From Prochilodus magdalenae (taxonomy: Eukaryota > Chordata > Actinopteri > Characiformes > Prochilodontidae), in contig JAMWET010003446.1 of the NCBI GenBank assembly GCA_024036415.1, positions 214,501 through 278,500 of the forward strand: a stretch of DNA of 64,000 bases. Reading direction: 5' to 3'. A model generated the notes under the pieces. The model was not told where the DNA came from. It saw nothing but the letters and a program-made list of their open reading frames with translations, and did no database searches. Positions 1 to 64,000 of this stretch are shown piece by piece. The position numbers and the translations under genes are program-made. Positions within the stretch are counted from its first letter, which is position 1. Each line of letters starts with the position of its first letter.

Positions 1-1323
1 CCACACCAACCCCAGTTCAATATGATAGAGAAATGATCACACCTGAGTTTAATTTCTCTAGCCACACCCAGGCCTGATTACTGCCACACCTGTTCTCAAT
101 TAAGAAATCCCTTAAGTAGGACCTGCCTGACAAAGAGAAGTAGACCACAAGCTACTCAAAAGCTAGACAACATGCCAAGATCCAAAGAAATTCAAAAACA
201 AATGAGAAAGAAAGTAATCGAGATCTATTAGTCTGGAAATGATAAAGCCATTTCTAAAGCTTTGGGACTCCAGCAAACTGCAGTTACAGCCATTATCCAC
301 AAATGGTGAAAATGTGGAACAGTGGTATACCATCCCAGGAGTGGCCGCCCGACCAAAATTACCCAAAGAGACCAGCAACGACTCATCCAAGAGGTCACAA
401 CAGACCCCACAACAACATCCAAGGAACTGCGGGCCTCACTTGCCTCAGTTAAGGTCAGAGTTCATGAATCCCCCATAAGAAAGAGACTGGGCAAACAGTG
501 CCAAGACAAAAACCACTGCTGAGCAAAAAGAACATTAAGGCTTGTCTCAATTTTGCCAGAAAACATCTTGATGATCCCCAAATGCTCTGTGGACTGATGA
601 GACAAAAGCTGAACTGTTAGGAAGGTGTGTGTCCCATTACACCTGGCGTAAAGGTAACACCGCATTTCAGAAAAAAAACATCATACCTACACAGTAAACT
701 ATGGTGGTGGTAGTGTGATGGTCTGGGGCTGTTTTGCTGCTTCAGTAGCTGGAAGACGTGCTGTGATAACTGGACCATGAATTCTGCTGTCTACCAAAAG
801 ATCCTGAAGGAGAATGTCCGGCCATCTGTTCATGACCTCAAGCTGAAACGAACTTGGGTTCTGCAGCAGGACAATGATCCAAAACACACCAGCAAGTCCA
901 CCTCTGAATGGCTGAAGGTGAAGACTTTGGAGTAGCCTAGTCAAAGTCCTGACCTGAATCCTGTTGAGATGTTGTGGCTCCAATGTGGCTAAATTACAAC
1001 AATTCTGCAAAGATGAACAGACCAAAATTCCTCCACAGCACTGTGAAAGACTTGTAAGTTACTGCAAACGTTTGATTGCAGTTGTTGCTACAAAGGTGGC
1101 CCAACCAGTTATTAGGTTTAGGGGGCAAACGCTTTCACACAGGGCAATATAGGTTTGGATTTTTTTTTTTCTCCCTTAATAATAAAATCCTTCATTTAAA
1201 AACTGTATTTTACGTTTACTGTGTTGTCTTTGACTAATATTTAAATTTGTTTGATGGTCTGAAACATGTAAAAAATAAGAGATCAGATCATGTAGGGGGC
1301 AAACACTTTTTCACACCACTGTA
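1..1323 (+). mobile_element. Degenerate Tc1-like DNA transposon (5' end cut by window)
   Basis: The sequence follows a common fish Tc1-like element throughout, from the leader before the transposase to the 3' terminal repeat GGGGGCAAACACTTTTTCAC at about 1296-1315, ending near the TA at 1322. The 5' terminal repeat is off the left edge. Its transposase is broken (see separate entry). Confidence 0.8.
172..1115 (+). pseudogene. Tc1-like transposase pseudogene
   Basis: The start MPRSKEIQKQMRKKVIEIY is followed by an in-frame TAG at about residue 20. Recognisable pieces then continue in several frames: the paired-like helix-turn-helix region with GRPTKI at about 340-360, a middle part with the pieces typical of the catalytic core, and a C-terminal piece NVAKLQQFCKDE that continues to a TAG at 1113-1115. 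Several frameshifts and small deletions separate these, so no functional enzyme can be made. Confidence 0.78.
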
Positions 1324-3799
1324 CAGTGCAGTGTACAGTAAAATGCAGGTAGGAGAAGCATCTTAATGGTCAAGTAACCAGCTTAAAACCCCATCCCATA
1401 ATCCCTGCAGCCTAATCCCGAATCCAGAGGTTCATAAATGCATTTGCACCAGTCAACCTTTCAGGCATGTGGAGCCCTTATGGCAGATCTTCCATCAATG
1501 TTAAACATGTACTTGCTTTGTACATTGCATTGAAAGCGGCTACACATGGGCCTAAGGTCATTATGCTATGCCTATACTATGCCTAGCAGTGGGCAAACAG
1601 GTATAAAGCCACACAGCCTTAAGCAGCCTTAAGCAGTGGAACTGAGTGATGGAGAACCACTACTCATCTAACATCAGCAACAAGAGCACTCTTGCATGCT
1701 CTTGTTGCTGTATGCATTCAAATCCTCACAGCAATGCTTTAACATTGACCATAGGCCTTCCACAAAGGACTGTGGTGGTGGTTGGTGGGTGCAGAATTGT
1801 GCAGGTACAGAGTACTGGTATACAAATTGGCAAATGCATATATCTAAAACTATTCCAGGTGAACTAGAGGCATAATTTGTGGTTCTAAGTATATTACGAA
1901 CTGCAATTCTGCCATTAAATATAGACATTTTGCAAGCCCACAGCCTGAGCACCGGTGTAAATATAGGCTTAATCTAGTGTAAATTAAATTTAGAGCACAC
2001 CCACTCAGCCTCCCTGCAGTGTCTCTGGTCTCCACCAGGTGTCAGAACACCACAGGGTGGGACGTGGTCTGCAATACCTCAGCAGGAAGACAGGGGGAGT
2101 GAAGCCTCATGCTGTACTAGGACGCCACTAGTAAGGCCTGAAAATGAGAAGTTTCTGGAAGGGGAGAGATCTAGATTAGTGACTCATGACTCACAGCAGA
2201 TGTCTTATATGGCTAGAACATGTGGTCTGCATGAAACGCCTGCTTCGGAAGATAAGTTCCTGTGCATCTAACGGGGCAATAATAGAAGTATAATTAAACT
2301 TGCTCCACATAGAACTACATACATGCTCATCTAACGCTTCTTCTGAGATCACACGTCATCTGAGAGCATGAGAATTCTGGTCTATAAGATCAGGAACATC
2401 ATTCAGAGTGGTCTGATGTGAAGTGGGTCATTGTGGAGAAACTTAGCAGCTCTGATTCCTTTACAGTGGTGTTGATGGGAACCAGGGGTCCAGGTGAGCT
2501 TTCTTCTGGGGGCTATTTTGCCTCACAGCTCTCTGCATGTACCTTTTCACCATGACTGGCTTTAGAAACATACCTTCCAGAGCTATCATACCTCAGAACT
2601 ACCGTAAACCAATTTCTCAGGCATCTGCAACTTTAATGGGATAAATGTTGGAGACACTAAACGTTCCGGACGTCTGATTCAGATCACCACCACTGTAAGC
2701 AATACTGTTTCTATGAGTTCCTCTAGAACGGAGGATTTATGTGACAAGTAAGGTTCTGGATCACTCCACCTCATCCCTCATGTCCTGGATGGAGCCCCAT
2801 CACGCCAGAGAATGTAATTCCACTGCTCTGGCATGGTGACCTCAAGGTTAGGCTCATGTGCGGCGGCTCCAGAGCATCCCTTTGTATTTGTGCTCTATTC
2901 TTTTATCACTTTCATGCAGAACAGTTGGTGTTGCACCGTAAGAGGGCCGTGCTGGGGAAGCCAGGGAGGTGGGCGGATGATGCCAGGAAGTACACGCGAG
3001 TGGGTGGACGATCACTAGGCCTAAGAGGCAGAAACACGAACACGTGCCACCTCCTTTCTAATAGAAAGCCACACAAACTAGTTTTGGCTCTCATGGTTTC
3101 CCATATTTACTTTGTCTGGATTTATGATGTAATACAAATACTGATGTATATGATTAAAGATGAAGGATGTTAGAACCCTCTGCACCTCCTGTGATCTTTC
3201 TTTTACCCATTCACAGAATTAGGATGAAATCAAACATGCTTTCCGACTGTAATTGAATATAATGGGCCCAGAAACATGTTTATCCATTCAATCTCATCAA
3301 AGTGTATAGCTGATCTGGGACGTACGTTGTCCTCGTTCATGTGACTGCACTTTCCCCTATAGACAACTGACTCACTCTGGCTTTTATCCAGACTACCCTC
3401 ATTACAAATAGATGGGAATGACATGCAACAGCTCATGTACACCAGTGAACTATGATGAACAGTGAAGTGTGATGCAAGAGGCCAGGAAGTAAATGTGACC
3501 ACATCATAATTCTCTAGAACATTCGTTCATTATCACTGTGGTCAATTAGGGGAACTGTAGATCATTAGATAGCAGTAGCTAAGTACTGTAGGGCTGAGCA
3601 TGAGCATCACGCACAGGAAAACCGCGAATAATCACTATGGAAGTTGAATATTTGTGGTTTGTGTATTTGTTTATTTCATTTCCACGTGTAGGTCAGCCTG
3701 CTCTGACTCTGATCAATGACCCTTCATGTTTTCCTGAGCCTTCTCAGCCCTGTACTACAGCCTAACACGAGGCTCCACATGTATGAATCATTTCTGATC
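1324..3799. other. Upstream intergenic DNA
   Basis: No exon is supported here. The 1560-1900 part resembles a Tc1 remnant (separate entry). The rest (1900-3800) is unique-looking AT-rich DNA with short open frames that show no domain, splice context or codon pattern of a gene. Confidence 0.5.
1560..1900 (+). mobile_element. Short remnant of a second Tc1-like family
   Basis: Pieces such as the GCCTTAAGCAGTGGAACTG region and the CAATGCTTTAACATTGACC stretch resemble the end of the transposase of a widespread fish Tc1 family. It is heavily decayed, and no terminal repeats could be placed. The match is from memory of the family and is tentative. Confidence 0.3.
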
Positions 3800-4065
3800 A
3801 GGAGGTGACGCAGGCGAGGGAGTGATGACAGACAGCCGAGCCCACCAATCAGATGACGCGCGGCTTTGTCACGGACCAATCAGGCGCAGGTAGGGCGTGG
3901 CCACTAGCGGTTTTTTTCCTTCGACTAGCAACGGCGTCGTGTTACAGTTCGGGAAGGCGCGCGGTGCTGTGAGGCTGCTGATATAACCATCTCTCGCTTT
4001 TATTTACTTTTTGAAAACGCTCAGTTAAGACGAACTTTCACTCACTGAAGCTCGACAGGATTGAA
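3800..4065 (+). promoter_or_regulatory. gls promoter and 5' UTR, GC-rich, with two CCAAT boxes
   Basis: This CpG-rich stretch differs from the AT-rich surroundings and runs into exon 1. It has CCAAT at 3845-3849 and 3876-3880, 31 bp apart and in the same orientation, which is typical of paired NF-Y sites. A GGGCGTGG KLF/Sp-type box is at about 3893-3900. No TATA box sits at an obvious distance. Transcription probably starts in the region 3930-4000 (inference). There is no ATG between about 3960 and 4066. An in-frame TGA at 4012-4014 shows that the reading frame does not extend upstream. Confidence 0.6.
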
Positions 4066-59199
<55,134 letters not shown>

Positions 59200-59300
59200 G
59201 TATGTGAACACCTCTGTGCACAGTCATGCAGACACACGCACACTTTTGAATGAAGCCCATATAATAGGATTTTTTTTTAAAGAAGAAAAAGGTAGTTAAT

Positions 59301-60148
59301 CAGGGCTCTAGAGAGTAGAGAAAAAAAACTGAGGTCGCACCAGTGCGACCAGCCGTTCAATGGGGACAAAAAGAAAAAGTCTTCGCGACTCTGAAAGTCT
59401 CCCTGTTGTTAAAAACAGACACACATTAGGCCCATTTCGTGGTCTAAACCAATCAAAGATAGTGAAGGGCAGGACCCCCCCTGAGTGTGTACGTTTGAAA
59501 GTGCGTGTGCTGCAGTCAGACAGAGCGGGGAGTAGCCTAGGCCCGTCAGATAAACAGAGCGGGTGTAGCTGCGGATGGCGAGAGACGGCGAAAAGAATGA
59601 TTTACAACATTTTGGTTAAGAATGTTAAGTTCAGGCCTGGTCCGTTCAAAAATTGTTAACCTGGGAGGCTGATGGCTCCGTGTCAGAGCGTTGGTTATGT
59701 CAAGCCCTGGTCCGGAGACGGCATCAGATAACTAGCCACATACGATCGTCTCCGAGTCACAGCCTGCACTGACTGTGGGAAGACCATGGCCGGCAGTAGT
59801 GTGTTTTGTGACTGGTTCTAATACATTTACAATTGAAGCGCTGAAAAAGCACAATGCATCTATAAAACACATTACATGCCCGACAAATGCACTGCCCAAG
59901 TGTTACCTTTCTTGTAGAATTGTGCTTCAAATAAAGAACTTTATGTTGACCACATTGTTAGTTAATCATTTACAAGTCAATATTGCCTATATGGACAGCG
60001 ATTTAAAAAAAGAAAAGAAAAAGTGAACATGTAAAACTGCTGTTCTGAATGTGATGCAGTTGAAAATTTGGGTGCACCAACTTAACACCTAAGAAAAAAC
60101 GTTAGGCGCACCAGTGCAACCAGTTCAAAAAGTTAGTCTAGAGCCCTG
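59301..60148 (+). mobile_element. hAT-like element, 5-bp target duplication, zinc-finger remnant
   Basis: The ends CAGGGCTCTAGAG and CTAGAGCCCTG are inverted repeats. The inner ends also mirror each other (GCACCAGTGCGACCAG / GGCGCACCAGTGCAACCAG, direct text near both ends). TTAAT flanks both sides directly. The interior includes a piece reading NTFTIEALKKHNASIKHI after a CxxC-like GKTMAGSS region, similar to the N-terminal TTF/BED-type zinc finger of hAT transposases and their ZNF862-like relatives. No catalytic domain remains in the 848 bp. Confidence 0.72.
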
Positions 60149-60984
60149 TTAATGCATTAAATAAATATCGTTATTCAAAAATCATACTGTTAACTCCCCA
60201 GTCCACACTGTCCATATGCGAAACATTTAAATGGACTGTTTTTGCCATATCACATAAACCAGCAGGTATCCACTAACTCAGCCTTCAGCAGTGTAACCCT
60301 GTCTGTACATGCCGGAGTTAAAAGGAGCGTTTTCAACTGGTGTTTGAAAGAGGCACAATACAGGGTCATAGCCTGAACAGAAAACAGCCGGATTAGTCAT
60401 GTGGACCCTTTAAATATACTTACCAGTCTGTAAGATATAATTTATCACAATAACTATAAATTATATTACAGTGAGTTATCGTCAGCACTTGAAGAACACA
60501 GACTACCTGTTTAATTATAAAGTGAGCTTAATTAGGCCTGTTTAACTGGGCTTAGTGCAGCAGAACATTGAATAAAATGACTGTAGCTGTAGGTTTATTA
60601 TTATTATTATTGATGTTGATGTTATGATGGTATTTTTAAATGTGGTGCTACAGGTTTTTACTTCAAAATAAACATCATAATGTGTATCATTCATCATGAA
60701 ATTCCTTGGAGTATTTCCACCATGTCACCCATGCCTCTACATGCAGGTAGGTTCAGTCTTCTAATGGCAGTCAGGCTCTTTAGGGTTGCTGATGTGTTAG
60801 CATGCCAGCATACGAAAGAGAAACCGATTCGACTTTTCTGAGGGAAGGGCAAGGAAAGGCGGTGCCGGACTGTGATGAGTCGTCTTGTTTATGTTATTAG
60901 AATAGCACTTGACTGTGACGTTCAGGCATTTTCACGGTGCTGCACTGTTTCCTATCTCGTGTTCTTTATCTCCCCAAAGCTGTC

Positions 60985-61106
60985 GGCCCATATTCACAAA
61001 GCTTCTCAGAGTTAGAGTGCTGATCACGGATAAGTTCTTATCAGTAATAACAGAGGGAGCTTATCTTAGATCAGCACACCTACCGAGAAGCTTTGTAAAT
61101 ATGGGC
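60985..61106. mobile_element. Small palindromic MITE
   Basis: GGCCCATATTCACAAAGCTT and the inverted AAGCTTTGTAAATATGGGC form about 38-bp arms, also sharing GTGCTGATC. It is 122 bp and similar to a common fish CCCATATTCACAAAGC palindromic repeat. Confidence 0.75.
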
Positions 61107-61555
61107 ACGTGTCTTTTAAATATACATCCGACAACAATGAAGCAAAGAAACAGGATCTTAAAGCCTCTATACGTGAGACGGTACACCTATTTATGACCCA
61201 GCTATTTAATTACGGACTAATCAGACATTTATTGCTCTATCTTACAAAACACTGAACGCTCCTTTCCTTTGCTTGGTCTTGTTATCTGGTGTTGACCCGA
61301 GGAGGATGGGTTCCCCTTTTGAGTCTCAGTTCCACTCGAGGTGTCTTCCTTCTGAACTGAGGGAGTTTCTCCCTGCCTCTGTCGCCCCTGGCTTGCTCAC
61401 TGGTGCTCAGACACCAGATTCTCTTTAGAGCTGCTTCGTAAACAGCGCTATATAAATAAATGTTGACTTGGCTGGACTTGACACCTCCCAAGCCAGAAAC
61501 GCTGTGCTTCCCTAATAACCAGACCTATTTGTTATCTGAATAGAATATAGAATAG

Positions 61556-61792
61556 GACAATTTTTATTTTTATTATTATTATTTTTTAAACCCCTTATTG
61601 ATCCCACAGTGGGGAAATTTACAAGTCTTCCACATTTAACCCATCCGTGAAGTGAAATACCCACATACACACTCACTAGTGAACACACACACCAGGGGGC
61701 AGTGAGCACACTTACCCGGAGCGGTGGGCAGCCCTATCCACGGCGCCCGGGGAGCAGTTGGGGGTGAGGTGCCTTGCTCATGGTGTTTTGTT
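61556..61792 (-). mobile_element. SINE-type repeat, body and tail, minus strand
   Basis: The minus strand reads TGAGCAAGGCACCTCACCCC, GGATAGGGCTGCCCACCGCT, then GTGGGATCAATAAGGGGTTT and an AAT-rich simple tail. This is a very common fish repeat. The tRNA-like head is missing. Confidence 0.55.
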
Positions 61793-62607
61793 TGTGTCAG
61801 AACAAACAAGCTGCACAACCTGAACAAGAAAATCCTTCGACCTTCAGCCCGTTTTCACAGTAGCCATATAATACCACTTTTGTTAATATGGTTTATAGAA
61901 ATGTATGCTGACCCCAGCATAGAAACCACTGCTGTGCATCCAGCAATAACAGCTTCAGCAATAACAGAGCTTCCTTTATATTATATTATTATAGAGATGG
62001 AGAGCACTGTAGCTGACAGTAAGCTTCCACGCTGATTGATTTTACTCTGACCCGCGTGGACGTGCGCTCAGCTACTCAGGGGGGGAGTTTTCAATGACTC
62101 TGTATGTGTCACTGGCCACATGCTGGGTATGATGTTAGGGTTAAAGCTCCAGAGCAGTGAATAATGTATGCATGTCCTGAGGCTGTTTCCATAGCTCTAT
62201 ATAAACACGTGAAAGTGAAGTATGCACACACAGGGCTGGGGCTGCGCTCCAATGGTCCCTCTCAAGCGCGTGCGAATTTTCCTGCGCTGCAGTGAATTTC
62301 TGAGCCTACTGAGAGAGGAAGAGAACTCTCCCCTCTTCTTCTGTCATTCTTCATATCCTTTGTTCAATATACGCACTTCAGTAAGGCTGTTCTGGCAGCG
62401 CAAGAGTGTGAAAAGAGCCTGATGGTGAAATACCCAGCGGCAGAGTCACGCTTAATGGTACAGTGTCACCTAGGGGCCCAACAGGAGGGAGACCGGAGTA
62501 TTTAGAGAGAGCTGTAGCTCTGGCCTTCTAATGCACCGCACTCTGTAGTGGGCTTAATACGTCCTTTCCAGAGACCACTCGTCTTTGCCTACTGAAAGAC
62601 TCTAATC

Positions 62608-62765
62608 CTTTGTCCATTGCTGTGTGGGCTGGAGGTTAGGGAACCAGCCTTGTGACCAGAGGGTTGCTGGTTCGATTCCCCGAACCAACAGTAACAACTG
62701 AAGTGCCCCTGAGCAAAGCACCCACCCCGCCAACTGCTCCCTTGGGTGTTCCCCTGGACTTGTTG
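62608..62765 (+). mobile_element. tRNA-head SINE, plus strand, truncated
   Basis: GACCAGAGGGTTGCTGGTTC, then GATTCCCC, gives a B box (62669-62679). It is followed by AAGTGCCCCTGAGCAAAGCA and CCAACTGCTCCC, the start of the same body as at 61556-61792, then a TTGTTGTTG tail. The A box is weak. Confidence 0.55.
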
Positions 62766-63171
62766 TTGTTGTTGGTCCTCTTCTTCCTTCACATAATAAT
62801 TCCATGCGTAATTGTCTTGTCAGTTTGGCTACCTGATCTTCCAGTAAGAGGTGAGGCGTGGTTTGGTTCAGGGCCCATTTGTTTGTTTTCTTTGCTGTTA
62901 AAGCCTCAGTGGCTGTTAAATTCAAAGGCTTTCACCAATCCGACTGAATTCATTCTGATTATAGATTGAGACTGACGTGTTTAAATGCACACTAATGAGA
63001 TGTAGATTTCCAGTTAGCCTAGACCTTATAATCACAGCCAGCATCATGCTAGTCCAGTCAGAGTGAGATGAGCAGGAGTATGAGCGACCTGAGCTTTGGT
63101 TTAGCTTTGTAATGTAAGAAACCTCCATCTATGTTTTTTTTTTTTTCATTTCCTGAATAGCTGGTGTAAAG

Positions 63172-63523
63172 CAGGGGTCCTCAAACTTTTCCAACCCAAG
63201 GCCCACCTGGCAATAACTACAATTCATAGCGGCCCACCAAAAAACTGAAATATTTTTTTCATAAATTCAGTTTCACTAAGACATTTAGTTACATGTCCAA
63301 ATTCCAACAGGGGAGCTGTGAACATCTCCATCAGTGGCTTGCCTGTGACTAAGTTGTCTCTAACTGAAGATGCTTAATTAGCCTGCTACTGCGATGTTTG
63401 GCTTTGTACATATGCATATTTATTTATATTATATAAATGACATTTCTGTCTCACTATTACTATTGCCTCAGCCTGAGGACAAGCCCACAGGTCCCTAGTG
63501 GCCCATGAAGTTGAGAGACCCTG
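63172..63523. mobile_element. Non-autonomous hAT (Charlie-like) element
   Basis: The ends CAGGGGTCCTCAAACTTTT and GTTGAGAGACCCTG are imperfect inverted repeats of the hAT type. An 8-bp flanking duplication GTGTAAAG / GTGTAAAA (one mismatch) lies at 63164-63171 and 63524-63531. It is 352 bp with no coding capacity. Confidence 0.8.
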
Positions 63524-64000
63524 GTGTAAAACCCAACTGTCCTTCATTTCCTTATATACTTGTCTAAAAGGCTTTACGACCGTGAATCCTGCTGAAGTCT
63601 TTTAAGATTGAAGGAATAAACTTCGTCTCCCCTGCAGACCAGTTTCTGACTCTCACCATGTTGAACATTATAAGCCTCTGCTATGACACAAATGTGCATG
63701 CTCAGAATATAGAATTCCAGTTGGGCATGTAGTCAGATCCAGGTGTTTACATGACTGTTGTTGCTCCATACAACTAATTATTTACAGGATAACCCGCCTC
63801 GTTCAGTCTGAGAGGAATTGTATTAAAAATGACCTCATTTGGGCTAGTTTATTCCAACTGAACCTTATACTTGAAGGTTTCTCATTCCCATGGAGTTATT
63901 AAGGGGCTCATTATGTGAATGCAGCCTGTTTTTGTTTGTTTGTTTGTTTTTTAAACTGTCTGAGATTTTTTTTTTTTGCACATCCATAAAGAACTACAGA

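Larger units (their letters stand above)
59200..64000 (+). other. gls intron 13 (continues past window)
   Basis: Starts GTATGT. Contains two hAT-like elements, a palindromic MITE and two SINE-type repeats. No exon 14 or ankyrin sequence is visible. 60160-60980, 61110-61550 and 61800-62600 show nothing assignable. Confidence 0.8.

Noticed and set aside
59200..64000. Search for exon 14 or the ankyrin-repeat exons of gls
   Set aside because: No stretch matching the next conserved glutaminase segment or ankyrin repeats was found; they most likely lie past the window.

Overview
The window is vertebrate nuclear DNA, almost certainly from a teleost fish. Coding DNA is sparse and split into short exons with GT..AG introns. 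The introns are full of fish-type transposons: several Tc1/mariner families, hAT elements, short palindromic elements, tRNA-derived SINEs and one solo LTR. Several of these repeat families resemble ones common in ostariophysan fishes (characins, catfishes, cyprinids), but that narrower placement is only a weak inference. No bacterial genes, CRISPR arrays, rRNA genes or functional tRNA genes are seen. One protein-coding gene accounts for all recognisable coding sequence: a plus-strand kidney-type (GLS-like) mitochondrial glutaminase. Thirteen consecutive exons can be placed by reading frame, splice sites and protein similarity. They lie at 4066-4367, 29810-29906, 32497-32618, 36298-36427, 36550-36629, 41838-42001, 47648-47706, 55418-55450, 55564-55622, 55932-55998, 56193-56243, 57413-57589 and 59068-59199. 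Together they give 1473 nt, or 491 codons with no internal stop. The encoded part covers the mitochondrial targeting region, the helical N-terminal domain and essentially all of the serine-dependent glutaminase domain. The remaining C-terminal exons (end of the catalytic region, ankyrin repeats or the alternative short C-terminus) lie beyond the right edge. The expected active-site residues are present: Tyr221, Ser258, Lys261, Asn307, Glu353, Asn360, Tyr386, Tyr438 and Val456. Each sits 28 positions before its human GLS counterpart. Layout: 1-3800 is upstream intergenic DNA with a decayed Tc1 transposase copy. 3800-4065 is a GC-rich promoter/5' UTR with two CCAAT boxes. 4368-29809 is a 25.4 kb first intron with large tandem arrays (60-bp, 53-bp, TA/TG and a 1.7 kb CACT/TTCACT array), fold-back elements and Tc1, SINE and palindromic-element copies. 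29907-41837 holds introns 2-5, including a Tc1 deletion derivative split by a solo LTR, a 63-bp tandem array, and a 230-bp CT tract abutting exon 6. 42002-55417 holds introns 6-7, with three SINEs and a hAT element that contains a nested Tc1. 55418-59199 is a compact cluster of exons 8-13. 59200-64000 is intron 13, with two hAT-like elements and SINEs. I found no convincing new gene system. The observations most worth a second look are the roughly 290-nt AG-free pyrimidine tract feeding the exon 6 acceptor, the competing donor sites of exon 10, an internally deleted Tc1 family with one shared junction in three copies, the nested transposons with intact target duplications, and a one-sided orientation of one SINE family relative to the gene.
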